A stretch of 64,000 nt of DNA, from the NCBI GenBank assembly GCA_942491465.1, contig CALOBA010000080.1, positions 1 to 64,000 of the forward strand. The letters are read 5' to 3'. The position numbers were made by a program, and so were the translations under genes. This document shows, one piece after another, positions 56,401 through 64,000 of the stretch. The stretch's first letter is position 1, and the number at the start of each line of letters is the position of its first letter. The notes under the pieces are model-generated. The model saw only the letters and a list, made by a program, of their open reading frames with translations. It searched no databases and had not been told where the DNA came from. The DNA is from CALOBA01 sp942491465 (lineage in GTDB: Bacteria > Pseudomonadota > Gammaproteobacteria > Chromatiales > Chromatiaceae).

Positions 56401-58443
56401 CGGCTGTTCGAGTTGCTGGTGGACACCGGCACCGACGGCATTGTCGGCTTCGACGCCGATGCCCGTGTGCTGTTTGCCAACGGGGCGGTACAGCCGCTGC
56501 TGGCGCTGGAGGACGAGACGCTGGTCGGGAAACCCGCCGAGGCGGTGCTGCGGGGCGACGAGGCGGAGCTGCTGGTCAAGCTCATCGGCCTGCCGCAACG
56601 CCAGCGCCGCACCCTCAAGCGTAGCCTGACCGCGGCCGCCGGCGGCCAGCGCCGGCCCCGGGAGGTCATCCTCTCCACGGAACCCATCGCGCTCGGCGGC
56701 CGGGCCGCCGCCATCGCGATCTTCCGCAACCCGACCGCCGAGCGCGGCATGTTGCGGCAGCTGCAGATCGCCGATAGCGTCTTCCGCACCACCCGGGACG
56801 GGGTCATGGTGCTGGATGACGAGACCCGCATCATCTTCGTCAATCCGGCGCTGGAGCGTATCCTCAGACGCGACGAGGCAACCCTGATGGGCGGCGTGCC
56901 CGAGATCTTTCCGGCCCGGGCCGCCCGCTCCGCCTTCAATGCCGACATCTGGCAGGCACTGGAGCGGGATGGGCGCTGGTCCGGCGAGGTCCGCGCGCGG
57001 GTGGGCGACGGCGACTTCGTTGTGCTGGAGACCGAGGTCAGCGTGCTGGAACGGGCGAATCTCGACGATCTCGGCCACTACATGGTGGTGGTCACGGACA
57101 TCACGCAGCGCCACGCCTTCGAGGAGATCATCTACCACCAGGCCAACTTCGATGCCCTCACGGGGCTGCCCAACCGGGTGCTGCTGGGGGAGCGTTTTGA
57201 ACTGGAGCTGCGACATGCCCGCCGTGAGGAGCATGGCGTCACGCTGATGTTCATCGATCTGGACCGTTTCAAAGAGGTCAACGACTCCCTCGGACACGAG
57301 GCGGGCGACGCGCTGCTGGTGACCGTGGCCGAGCGGATCAAGGGCCTGGTGCGCGCATCCGATACCCTAAGCCGTTTCGGCGGCGACGAATTCGTGCTCC
57401 TGCTGCCCGGTTATCAACGCACCCAGGCCCCGGAGCTCACCGCGCGGGCCGTACTGGAGGCCCTCGAGCAACCCATGGAGATCAAGGGGCAAACCCTGTT
57501 CGTCTCCGCCTCCATCGGCATCGCCGTGTTTCCCCAGGACGGCACCGAGCCCTCCGAGCTGTTGCGCAACGCCGATGCGGCCATGTATCAGGCCAAGACG
57601 GCCGGCCGACACGGCTTCGCCTTCTTCCGTCCGAGCATGAACGCCGGGGCGATGGATCGGGTCCGTTTGGAGGCGGAACTGCGCCTTGCGCTGGCCAACG
57701 GCGAGCTGTGCGTTCACTATCAGCCCATCGTGGTGACCCAAACCGGTCTCCCCTGCGGCCTGGAGGCGCTGGTGCGTTGGCGCCATCCCGAACGCGGGTT
57801 GCTCGCACCGGGCACCTTCATCCCCTATGCGGAGGAGTCCGGCCTCATCGAGCCCATCACCCGGGTGGTGCTGGCCGACGCCCGCGCGCGTCTGGCCAAC
57901 TGGCGCCGGCGCATCGATGCAGCGCTGGAGGTCACGGTCAATATGAGCCCTCAGCTGTTGCGCCAGATCCCGCTCGCGCAGCTGTTCGGCGATGAGGATG
58001 ACCCGGACCTGAACGGCCTGGTCATCGAGGTCACCGAGTCCTTGTTCACGGATGTGGGCAACGCCCGGGTTGCGGGCAACCTGAGCTGGCTTGCCGCGCG
58101 TGGCGCTTGCATCGCGCTGGACGACTTCGGCACCGGCTATTCGTCGTTGGCCTCGGTCCGCGACTTGGCCGTCGATGTGATCAAGATCGATCGCAGCTTG
58201 GTCGCCGATGCCCCGGATGATCCGCGCGACGCCGCCCTGGTGCAGGCCGGCATCGCCATGGCCCACGGCCTCGGTGCGTTGGTCGTCGCCGAGGGGGTGG
58301 AGACCGAGCGCCAGTCGCAGACCATGCACCGGCTCGGCGCCGACCGACTGCAGGGCTTCCTGTTCGCCAGGCCCATACCGCCGGAGCAGGCGGATGCCTA
58401 TCTGGTCGACTGCCTGACAAGCAGTGCCGAGGCAGGGACATGA
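53434..58443 (+). CDS. CheB-CheR-PAS-GGDEF-EAL hybrid signalling protein
   Basis: 1669 aa from GTG 53434; a TTG at 53491 with GGAG upstream is an alternative start. CheB methylesterase (~30-215) keeps its Ser-His-Asp triad in GIGSSAGG, AQHMSP and GTGSDGAHG. CheR (~235-490) has FFRDGEAF, VPGVGTGEEAYSLAI and SCRNVMIYF. A coiled coil of repeated N-E-E-L units lies at ~660-735. Several PAS segments follow (~745-1220), then GGDEF (~1314, FGGDEFVLLL) and EAL (~1444, EALVRWRHP, EVTESLF, DDFGTGYSS). The enzyme sites look intact. Such fusions join receptor-type methylation to c-di-GMP turnover. The stop overlaps the next gene by 4 bp. Confidence 0.95.
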   Translation: MPVSTSDARAGPSRPETTPLIKPRPLAPPYIVGIGSSAGGLEALKLFISNIPADTRLAYLIAQHMSPQHRAMLTELLAKQTSIPVDVAVDDLPVEAGHIYVCPPNADLCVHDDRLRLTKPSQAIGPKPCIDTLFNSLAGQRGERCAGVVLSGTGSDGAHGSRAIRTKGGLTIAQDPKTAQYGAMPQAAIALGGAELIMAPEDIGHQINALLESPRAPGAPMQRVSSISEGPLDDIINGIWQRQQLDFSKYKDSTIARQLDRRLATLQLDDLKAYAAFVRERPEELDALAKSFLISVTAFFRDGEAFDAIREAIDVIVAGKERGDPIRIWVPGVGTGEEAYSLAILVNEAIRGDVKRNPVQIFATDVDVDAIAHARKGVYPETLLEAMKPGRIARYFTATANGYQIDRRIHEMVIFARQDLTRDPPFLRLDLISCRNVMIYFKPELQQHLFQVFHYALNPGGRLFLGSSEVIGGATNLFKQAHKARIFLRNDLVPPPTPRLTHLHSRISVLNPLQPVAKPPPDPKLLLREQLARAYAPPSVLLDADNKLVELFGPTQPYFQLCEGGAQLDVLRLIRPDLRTELRALIHRVRQGGVASASGQERFADGADTGMRITVAQLSQEEGGSEALRLSFESVERKTGRRRPLEHAPDQIDDGEMEDRLGMLQDELTSTREHLQTVIEELETSNEELLSLNEEMQASGEELQASNEELATANEELQATNEELSTVNDELQDKTQEVVSTLEDLENIQDAASVAIVVLDRDLLISRFNARAVRQIGLTEGDIGHNLTALPIRLPQSGIQSRLRKAIDGTTIEPFELDLGDGVCQIDIRPYLDKEGNIKGAVLSMADITELKNRELALREANRLFETFAAANQAVIWVQEPGFGPMRYVNPAFRQLYGLDPQMLLRDPEYLFKVMHEADAEALRQAHQHTTDAPWSVLTRIIHPKDGAIHWLRTRAFPIQEGGRLRYLVGFTFDVTADLEQGAGDVDLCRLFELLVDTGTDGIVGFDADARVLFANGAVQPLLALEDETLVGKPAEAVLRGDEAELLVKLIGLPQRQRRTLKRSLTAAAGGQRRPREVILSTEPIALGGRAAAIAIFRNPTAERGMLRQLQIADSVFRTTRDGVMVLDDETRIIFVNPALERILRRDEATLMGGVPEIFPARAARSAFNADIWQALERDGRWSGEVRARVGDGDFVVLETEVSVLERANLDDLGHYMVVVTDITQRHAFEEIIYHQANFDALTGLPNRVLLGERFELELRHARREEHGVTLMFIDLDRFKEVNDSLGHEAGDALLVTVAERIKGLVRASDTLSRFGGDEFVLLLPGYQRTQAPELTARAVLEALEQPMEIKGQTLFVSASIGIAVFPQDGTEPSELLRNADAAMYQAKTAGRHGFAFFRPSMNAGAMDRVRLEAELRLALANGELCVHYQPIVVTQTGLPCGLEALVRWRHPERGLLAPGTFIPYAEESGLIEPITRVVLADARARLANWRRRIDAALEVTVNMSPQLLRQIPLAQLFGDEDDPDLNGLVIEVTESLFTDVGNARVAGNLSWLAARGACIALDDFGTGYSSLASVRDLAVDVIKIDRSLVADAPDDPRDAALVQAGIAMAHGLGALVVAEGVETERQSQTMHRLGADRLQGFLFARPIPPEQADAYLVDCLTSSAEAGT

Positions 58444-59468
58444 GCACCGCGACCCCTCCCCGGCAGACCCGGGCACGCCGGGCGCTGATTGCGATCCTGC
58501 TGCTCTGCGGCGGTCTACTCGGTGGTTGCGATGCACCGCGCCAAGAGGCCCCGCCCCCGCAGGCCCCGGCGCTGAGGCTCGGGGTCTCCACCTCCATACT
58601 CGCCGCCCCGGTGCGCATCGCCGTAGCACGCGACCTGTTGGCGGCGCACGGCCTCGACGCCGAGGTGACCTTCTACTCCAGCGGCAAGGCCGCGCTGGCC
58701 GACCTGCTCGCCGGACGCATCGATGTGAGCACCACGGCGGACGCGCCGATCATGCGGGCGGGGATGGAGGATGCGGATTTGGTCGTCCTTGCCACCTTCA
58801 TCTACTCCAATGCCCACGGCAAGATCCTCGCCCGGCGCAGCCGCGGCATCGAGACGGTGCCGGATCTCAGCGGCAAGCGCATGGGCCGGACCGCGGCAAC
58901 CACGGCGGACTTCTTCCAACAGGTGTTCCTGATCCAGGCCGGCATCGACCTGGACACGGTGGAGACGGTGGATATCCCCACCGACCGCCTGCTGGAGGCC
59001 CTGCAGGCGGGCCAGGTGGACGCCATCGCCACCTGGGAGCCCCAAGTCCATCGCGGCGCCAGCCTGCTGGGGGAGGATGCGGTGGTGTTTTCCACCACCG
59101 AGGGCCTGCGCCAGACCTTTAACCTGGTGACCCGTCCCGCCTTGGTGGAACAACGCCCCGAGGACCTGCGGCGCCTGCTGCGCGCCGTCGCCGACGCGGT
59201 GGCCTATGCCAACCGCCAGCCGGCGCAGGCGCAGGTACTGGTGGCCGAGTCCCTGGGGCTGCCGCTGGAGCTCGTCGAGGACACCTGGGACGATTACGTC
59301 TTCAAGCTGTTTCTGGACCAAGGGCTGCTGCTGACGTTGGAGGCCGAGGCGCGCTGGTACCTGCGCGACAGCGGGGCGCCGGAGCAGCCGCTGCCCGACT
59401 TCCTGCGTTTCATCGACCCGTCGCTGTTGCGCCAGGTGGCGCCCGGCAGCGTCACGCTGATCCACTAG
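58440..59468 (+). CDS. ABC-type substrate-binding lipoprotein (SsuA/NMT1-like)
   Basis: 342 aa. Lipoprotein signal (ALIAILLLCGGLLGGC) then a periplasmic-binding fold: LRLGVSTSILAAPVRIAVARDLL, VSTTADAPIMRAG, IPTDRLLEALQAGQVDAIATWEPQVHRG, as in nitrate/sulfonate/taurine or THI5-type binders. No permease or ATPase is adjacent. Coupled to the CheBR-GGDEF-EAL gene and followed by a histidine kinase, it is more likely a signal-input protein than a transporter subunit; the ligand is unknown. Confidence 0.85.
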   Translation: MSTATPPRQTRARRALIAILLLCGGLLGGCDAPRQEAPPPQAPALRLGVSTSILAAPVRIAVARDLLAAHGLDAEVTFYSSGKAALADLLAGRIDVSTTADAPIMRAGMEDADLVVLATFIYSNAHGKILARRSRGIETVPDLSGKRMGRTAATTADFFQQVFLIQAGIDLDTVETVDIPTDRLLEALQAGQVDAIATWEPQVHRGASLLGEDAVVFSTTEGLRQTFNLVTRPALVEQRPEDLRRLLRAVADAVAYANRQPAQAQVLVAESLGLPLELVEDTWDDYVFKLFLDQGLLLTLEAEARWYLRDSGAPEQPLPDFLRFIDPSLLRQVAPGSVTLIH

Positions 59469-59481
59469 GCGTCCGCCTGCC

Positions 59482-61029
59482 ATGCGCATCGGCCAGCGAC
59501 TCGCCCTGCAGACCTCGGTGGTGTTCCTGGTATCGGCCTGCACCATGCTGATGCTTGCATGGTTCGCGCAACGCAACGCGGACGACCACGCGGCCGGTGC
59601 TGTCCTGCGCGATGCCGACCAGGCGCTCAGCGCCATGCAGGTGCTGGGCTACGAGATGCGCTACTGGCATTTCGAGCGTGCGCATCACCAATGGCGGATC
59701 GAACGCGAGGCGCTGCTGGAGGGCCTTGCGGGGTTCCAGCCCGCCGACCGCGACGAACGGGCCATGCGGGAGAACCTCATTCGGCAGGGTGACGATCTGC
59801 TGCCAAGGCTGGTGGAGGCGCTGCGCAACAGTCGCTCCCGCGACGTGCCCCACGCCGAGGACCTGGTGGATATCCAGCTGCGCCGCCTGCTGACGACGCA
59901 GGCCATCATGGCCAATGATGTCCATCGGTTGCTGGCCGGCAACAGCCGGCGCATGCGCATGCAGGACCATCGCAGCAACCGCTTCATGCAGGCGATGCTG
60001 GTCTTGTTCATCCTGGTCTCGGCGGCGTCCGGCTGGCGGCTCTATGTGGCTGCGGTACGGCCCTTGCTGAGCCTGCGCCGGACCACGGCGCAGCTTGCCC
60101 AAGGCGACCTGGGCGCCCGCAGCAGCGTGCGCTCCAACGACGAGTTCGGCGAGCTGGCAAGGGGGTTAGATCAGATGGCCGAGGCCCTGCAGACGACGCT
60201 GGCCTCGCGCGCGGAGTTGGAGCGGGAGATCAGGGCACGACGGGCGCTGGCGAGAAACCGCGAAGCGGCGTTGGCGGAGCTCCAGCGTTCGAACGCCGAG
60301 CTGGACGCCTTTGCCTACGTCGCCTCCCACGACCTACAGGAGCCGCTGCGGGTGGTGAGCAGCTTCCTGCAGCTCATCGAGCGTCGCTACGGCGATCAGC
60401 TCGATGCCAAGGGACGGCGCTGGATCGCATTCGCCGTGGACGGTGCCCAGCGCATGTACGGCCTGATCGACGACCTGCTGAGCTATTCCCGCGTCACCAC
60501 CCGCGCGCGGCCCTTCGTCGACGTGGACCTCGAGGTCCTGATGGGACAGGTGCGCAACGACCTGGCGGAGACCATCGCCGCCGCCGGGGCCGAGCTCCAG
60601 CTCGGGCCGCTGCCGACGATCCACGCGGATGTCTCGCAGCTGCGCCAGCTCCTGCAGAACCTGGTGGCCAACGCGGTCAAGTTCGCCCAGCCGGGACGCG
60701 CGCCCCGCATCTGCGTCCGCGCCGAGCCCATCAATCTCGAGCGGCCCGGCGCGCACACCCCGGCGTGGCGCATCTGCGTCGAGGATAATGGCATCGGCAT
60801 CGAGCCCGCGTATCATGAGCGGATATTCCAAGTGTTTCAGCGCCTGCACACGCGCGAGGAGTATCCGGGGACCGGCATCGGGCTTGCGATCTGCAAGAAG
60901 ATCGCCGAGCGTCACGGCGGGACCATCCACTTGCGTTCCACACCGGGCGAGGGCTCCTGCTTTTGCGTCGACCTGCCACCCGAGCCGCCGCGGCCGGCCC
61001 TCCCCCCTTCACCTCAGCGATCGGATTGA
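59482..61029 (+). CDS. Membrane sensor histidine kinase
   Basis: 515 aa. TM1 (~10-30) and TM2 (~170-190) enclose a ~140-residue periplasmic helical domain; HAMP at ~195-245 (RRTTAQLAQGDLGARS). The HisKA H-box is SHDLQEPLRVV with His283. The ATPase domain has LLQNLVANAVKFA (N-box), VEDNGIGIEP (G1) and GTGIGLAICKKI (G2). The H-box type (SHDLQEPL) is that of phytochrome-class kinases, which pair with single-domain Rcp1-like regulators such as the next gene. It could read the neighbouring binding lipoprotein. Confidence 0.93.
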   Translation: MRIGQRLALQTSVVFLVSACTMLMLAWFAQRNADDHAAGAVLRDADQALSAMQVLGYEMRYWHFERAHHQWRIEREALLEGLAGFQPADRDERAMRENLIRQGDDLLPRLVEALRNSRSRDVPHAEDLVDIQLRRLLTTQAIMANDVHRLLAGNSRRMRMQDHRSNRFMQAMLVLFILVSAASGWRLYVAAVRPLLSLRRTTAQLAQGDLGARSSVRSNDEFGELARGLDQMAEALQTTLASRAELEREIRARRALARNREAALAELQRSNAELDAFAYVASHDLQEPLRVVSSFLQLIERRYGDQLDAKGRRWIAFAVDGAQRMYGLIDDLLSYSRVTTRARPFVDVDLEVLMGQVRNDLAETIAAAGAELQLGPLPTIHADVSQLRQLLQNLVANAVKFAQPGRAPRICVRAEPINLERPGAHTPAWRICVEDNGIGIEPAYHERIFQVFQRLHTREEYPGTGIGLAICKKIAERHGGTIHLRSTPGEGSCFCVDLPPEPPRPALPPSPQRSD

Positions 61030-61036
61030 GCTTGCG

Positions 61037-61480
61037 ATGAGAAACAACGGTCTAACCCGGCAACCGATCGAGATCCTGCTGGTCGAGGACAGCATCGCCG
61101 ATGCCGAGCTGACGAGCGAACTGTTGGCCGAAGCGCAGACCCCGAACCGGGTACATCGGGTCGACGACGGGGTCGCCGCGCTGCACCGACTGCGCGGGGT
61201 CGAACCGTTCCGCCCCGACCTGATCATCCTGGACCTCAACCTACCGCGCATGAAGGGTCTGGAGCTGCTCGCGGCCCTCAAACAGGACGCGCAGCTCAGG
61301 GCGATTCCGGTGGTGGTGCTGACCATGTCTCGCGCCGAGAGCGACGTCCAGGCGGCCTATGCGCAGCAGGCCGCCGCCTTCATCACCAAACCGGTCGGTC
61401 TGGAGCAGTTTGCTCAGGTGGTCCGTGCAATCGATGCGTTTTGGCTCGGCGTTGTGCGGCTGCGCCAGCGCGATGATTGA
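61037..61480 (+). CDS. Single-domain response regulator (Rcp1-like)
   Basis: 147 aa, a receiver domain only. Acidic pocket VEDS, phospho-acceptor Asp66 in ILDLNLPRMKG, Thr/Ser in VVVLTMS, and Lys in FITKPVG. Starts 7 nt after the kinase stop; likely its direct partner. Output is probably by protein-protein contact or phosphorelay to the next protein. Confidence 0.92.
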   Translation: MRNNGLTRQPIEILLVEDSIADAELTSELLAEAQTPNRVHRVDDGVAALHRLRGVEPFRPDLIILDLNLPRMKGLELLAALKQDAQLRAIPVVVLTMSRAESDVQAAYAQQAAAFITKPVGLEQFAQVVRAIDAFWLGVVRLRQRDD

Positions 61481-61493
61481 GGAGAACCCGCCG

Positions 61494-62354
61494 ATGAGCA
61501 AACAGAGCAGCACCGACCTGGACCCGCAGACAAAACGGCAGGACAGGCCCGCGCGCATCCACCATGTCCTGCACGTGGAAGACAACGCCGCCGACGCCGC
61601 GCTGGCGGAGGCCATGCTGGCCGACAGCGGCAGCGAACGCTTCCGCATCGAGACCGTCAAGCGGCTCGCCGACGCCAAGGCGCGGCTCACAGCCGAACCG
61701 CACCCGGCGATCGACTGCATCCTGCTGGACCTGGGACTGCCGGACAGTGAGCACCTGGATACGCTGCGCAGCATCCTCGAGGTCAGCGGCGACATCCCGA
61801 TTGTGGTGCTCACGGTGCAGGACGACGAACCCCTCGGGCGCGACGCCGTCGGTGCCGGCGCCGAGGACTACCTGAGCAAGCTCCAGCTCGTCACCCCCGA
61901 TCTGCTCCAGCGCACGGTGCGCTACGCCATCGAGCGCAGTAAGCGCGAGCGCGCTCGGCGGCGTCCCCCAACCCCGGACATGGAGGCCCTCGACGCCCTG
62001 CAGGGGGCCGTGCTGATCGCGGGCAAAACGGTGGCAAAGCCGTCGTTGCGCGCCAGCGAGCCGGAGCTGTTCTCGCAACTGGTCGAGCAGTACCGGGGGC
62101 TGCTCCGACCGACCGACGTCGGCGCCACCGCGCAGCCCATCGAAGACGCCTTCGGCCCCCAGGCGAACCGAATCCTCGAGCGCCTGGTGGAAAGCGAAGC
62201 CTCCCCCGCCGACCTCATCGACCTGCACAGCGCAGCCTTGCACAAACACATCCCCGCCGACCCCAAGGATGCCGTCACCGCGAGTGACTGGAGCCGCGCC
62301 CTCGCGCTGACGATGATGGCGCGGCTCGCGATCCTATACCGCGATCGGGATTGA
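61494..62354 (+). CDS. Response regulator with a C-terminal KaiA/RsbU-like helical domain
   Basis: 286 aa from ATG 61494 with GAGGAGA upstream. Receiver domain at ~22-145 (HVEDNAADAAL, Asp79 in LLDLGLPDSEHLD, VVLTVQDDE, EDYLSKLQL). Residues ~190-285 form a helical domain (ELFSQLVEQYRGLLR; LIDLHSAALHKHI; SRALALTMMARLAILYRD) that resembles the C-terminal KaiA or N-terminal RsbU fold, used for protein contacts. That assignment is by pattern and tentative. Last gene of the signalling operon. Confidence 0.8.
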   Translation: MSKQSSTDLDPQTKRQDRPARIHHVLHVEDNAADAALAEAMLADSGSERFRIETVKRLADAKARLTAEPHPAIDCILLDLGLPDSEHLDTLRSILEVSGDIPIVVLTVQDDEPLGRDAVGAGAEDYLSKLQLVTPDLLQRTVRYAIERSKRERARRRPPTPDMEALDALQGAVLIAGKTVAKPSLRASEPELFSQLVEQYRGLLRPTDVGATAQPIEDAFGPQANRILERLVESEASPADLIDLHSAALHKHIPADPKDAVTASDWSRALALTMMARLAILYRDRD

Positions 62355-62446
62355 CCCCCGGCGTCGGCCCATGATCGCACCCAACCGCATGCTTGCGTGC
62401 CTCTTCCAGGTCGTAGTCCGCCTGGAGCCATCGGCGTTGTGATGCT

Positions 62447-62660
62447 GTGGCATCTCTTATGCAGCTGGCGTTGGCCCCGCACCAGCCGTCGCCGAACGAC
62501 ACCGATGCCTATCGCGGCGATCCCCTCGCGACCTCGGCGCTGCACGAAACCGACTTCGTGCCCGTGAAGCCACGCTGCGACCTGCTGCTGTCCGCGAAGC
62601 AGCTCGACGGCCAACGCTGCCTGACGCTGGTCTCGCGCGCCCAAATCCCCCTGCGACGAC
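62447..62660 (+). pseudogene. Probable DUF2169 (type VI secretion accessory) fragment
   Basis: The frame reads LAPHQPSPNDTDAYRGDPLATSALHETDFVPVKPRCDLLL, similar to the conserved Y-x-G-D-P...S-D-x-x-P-x-K-P-x-x-D-V-L-L segment near the start of DUF2169 proteins of T6SS clusters. It then loses similarity. No other T6SS gene is visible. Between 62660 and 63061 I see only the small ORF below. Confidence 0.4.
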
Positions 62661-62807
62661 GGATAGGATATCCAACCGCATCTGGGCAGCCGTATGCGCC
62701 ACGGCGAGGCAGTGTCCGGACTGCGGGTATGACTTCCTGGTCGCCTTCTCAAGGCTTGCGGGCGCGGGCGTCGCGCAACGCCCGGCGGATGGCGGAGACC
62801 GCGGCGC

Positions 62808-62918
62808 ATGATCGCGCCCGCACGCGGACCGCCCGCCTGGGACGATGCTCCCGAGCCGATGCCGGACTGGGATCTCTTCCAACAGCCCGACCCGGACTTC
62901 GAGCCCCTGTCAGACTAG
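62808..62918 (+). CDS. Small ORF, possibly a C-terminal remnant
   Basis: 36 codons with an acidic, Trp- and Pro-rich product (AWDDAPEPMPDWDLFQQPDP). No family recognised; it may be the tail of the same broken T6SS-type gene. Confidence 0.2.
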   Translation: MIAPARGPPAWDDAPEPMPDWDLFQQPDPDFEPLSD

Positions 62919-63091
62919 GATCAGCGCATGGCGTAGTAGCCGCCGTCTCTCTCAGGAGACGGTGCAGCCCCACGCGTGTTCCGGCGCCCGCTGCACCGCA
63001 GACGCGACCCCCCGCACCCCACAACGCCCGTGCCTGCACCGCCCCCGACGCTCGTCAGCCCCGCTGTTCGGCGTTGACTCACGGTGATTTT

Positions 63092-63203
63092 TTATCGTAC
63101 GTGCAATTTTTTCGGGCTTGCCCCGCTTTTCGCCTGCATTTTTCACGTACGGTACTTTTTGTAGCCATCAACCATTCAAGCTGCTATTTTTTACCGTACG
63201 GTA
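63092..63203 (+). promoter_or_regulatory. Three phased CGTACG operator sites before hipBA
   Basis: CGTACG occurs at 63096-63101, 63146-63151 and 63195-63200, spacing 50 and 49 bp (about five helical turns). Each is preceded by a T-run (ATTTTTTAT, ATTTTTCA, ATTTTTTAC). The third is a perfect 12-bp palindrome TACCGTACGGTA (63192-63203) that lies 20 nt before the hipB ATG. They are likely HipB or HipAB binding sites for autorepression. Confidence 0.75.
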
Positions 63204-63222
63204 GCTTCTTGGATACAAGGCC

Positions 63223-63507
63223 ATGACCGACGACAACATCGCCTACGGCACGGTTCAGACCGCCGAAGACATCGGTCGCCTGGCGCGCGCCCATCGCAAG
63301 CAGCGACACCTGACGCTGGAGACGGTCTCCGGGCTCGGCAACCTGAGCACGCGCTTTCTGTCCGAGTTCGAACGCGGCAAGGAGACGGCCGAGATCGGCA
63401 AGGTGCTGAAGGCGCTGCGCACCCTGGGGCTGGATGTCATCATCCAGCCGCGCGGGCGATCAGTGCCGAGCGGCGGTCGCGGCACGAACGGTGACGACGC
63501 CCCGTGA
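63223..63507 (+). CDS. hipB: HipB-type XRE antitoxin
   Basis: 94 aa. Helix-turn-helix domain at ~13-70 (EDIGRLARAHRKQRHLTLETVSGLGNLSTRFLSEFERGKETAEIGKVLKALRTLGLDV) followed by a basic, disordered tail (PRGRSVPSGGRG). HipB binds HipA and represses the operon, here probably through the upstream CGTACG sites. The stop overlaps the hipA GTG by 4 bp. Confidence 0.92.
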   Translation: MTDDNIAYGTVQTAEDIGRLARAHRKQRHLTLETVSGLGNLSTRFLSEFERGKETAEIGKVLKALRTLGLDVIIQPRGRSVPSGGRGTNGDDAP

Positions 63508-64000
63508 GCCAGCCAGATACCCTTAATCTCTGGCACGAGCAGCAGCTGGTGGGTCAGCTCTGGCGCAATCCGGCCGGGGCCATCGGCTTTCGCTACGATC
63601 CTGCATGGATCACCGGCGGGGGCTTCGCCGTATCGCGCTCCCTGCCGCTGGCGGTTGGCGAATTCGCTCCAGAGGCAGGCATCAGCCATCGCTTCTTTGC
63701 CAACCTGCTGCCCGAGGCGGCGGTACGCGAACACATCGTCCGCGACCTCAAGCTGCCGAATACGGATTTCGACCTGCTGCGCGCCATCGGTGGCGAATGC
63801 GCAGGCGCCCTGTCGATCCTGCCCCAGGATCGGCAGCCGTCGGCCCGGCGGCAGTACCGTCCGCTGACGGAACAGGACCTGGCCAACCTCGCGGCGCGGC
63901 GTGGTCGCATCGATGCGGCCTGGCCGGCGGACGAGCGCCCGCGGCTGTCGCTCGCCGGCGCTCAGGATAAATGCCCGGTGCTGATGCGCAACGATCAATA
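63504..64000 (+). CDS. hipA: HipA-type Ser/Thr kinase toxin, N-terminal part
   Basis: 165 codons from GTG 63504 up to the window edge. Visible: N-terminal subdomain VGQLWRNPAGAIGFRYDPAW, HRFFANLLPEAAVREHIV, LLRAIGGECAGALSILP, and the nucleotide-loop region RLSLAGAQDKCPVLM. HipA toxins phosphorylate tRNA synthetases (GltX or others) and cause growth arrest. The catalytic Asp region is beyond the edge, so activity cannot be judged. Confidence 0.93.
   Translation, partial: MSQPDTLNLWHEQQLVGQLWRNPAGAIGFRYDPAWITGGGFAVSRSLPLAVGEFAPEAGISHRFFANLLPEAAVREHIVRDLKLPNTDFDLLRAIGGECAGALSILPQDRQPSARRQYRPLTEQDLANLAARRGRIDAAWPADERPRLSLAGAQDKCPVLMRNDQ

Overview
The window is GC-rich, gene-dense DNA from a gammaproteobacterium, most likely a purple sulfur bacterium (Chromatiaceae). 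The main pointer is a dsrN-dsrR-dsrS cluster, the tail of the sulfur-oxidation dsr operon as known in Allochromatium. Supporting signs are B12 synthesis genes (cobQ, cobD), FolE2, a gammaproteobacterial tmRNA (ssrA), REP-like palindromes and large PAS/GGDEF/EAL sensors. Genus cannot be fixed from the sequence alone.

1-14.8 kb is an accessory, conflict-type island next to ssrA. It holds: a decayed ATPase/nuclease gene carrying an 88-bp MITE-like insertion; a TIR / CHAT-like (catalytic residues missing) / iSTAND-like protein; a translationally coupled MoxR-type AAA+ ATPase; a broken vapBC pair; and a 1165-aa membrane protein with a CoxE/vWA-like region and a C-terminal FGE-sulfatase (C-type-lectin fold) domain. 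The last ~50 codons of that protein are a variable repeat (VR1) of a complete diversity-generating retroelement (DGR): an HTH gene, avd, template repeat (TR) and reverse transcriptase follow directly. A second FGE membrane protein on the opposite strand carries VR2. Every TR/VR1 and TR/VR2 difference I aligned falls on a TR adenine, and the same hairpin lies about 38 bp beyond both VRs. The simplest reading is a three-part NTPase-controlled TIR conflict system whose membrane sensor is hypermutated by the DGR. An L,D-transpeptidase lipoprotein closes the island.

14.8-20.5 kb: three tandem 594-aa AAA-ATPase-like/PD-(D/E)XK proteins with an exact 1904-bp period and mosaic divergence. 20.6-36 kb: mostly core genes (parE, xseB, ispA, folE2, a phosphoesterase, sirB1, cysZ, an SDR, hemerythrin, a K+ channel with RCK domains, a small membrane protein, a B12-binding-type radical SAM protein, a coiled-coil membrane protein, cobQ). 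36-53 kb: uvrA, a dead STAND/TPR gene invaded by a 27-bp repeat, queG, a second copy of the MITE, tcdA with a PAS-GAF-GGDEF-EAL protein, a lipase-like lipoprotein, cobD-dsrS-dsrR-dsrN, and the overlapping rluB-scpB-dapC set.

53.4-62.4 kb is a signalling operon: a 1669-aa CheB-CheR-PAS-GGDEF-EAL protein, a substrate-binding lipoprotein without a permease, a histidine kinase and two response regulators. After T6SS-like debris, a hipBA toxin-antitoxin locus with three phased CGTACG operators runs off the right edge.
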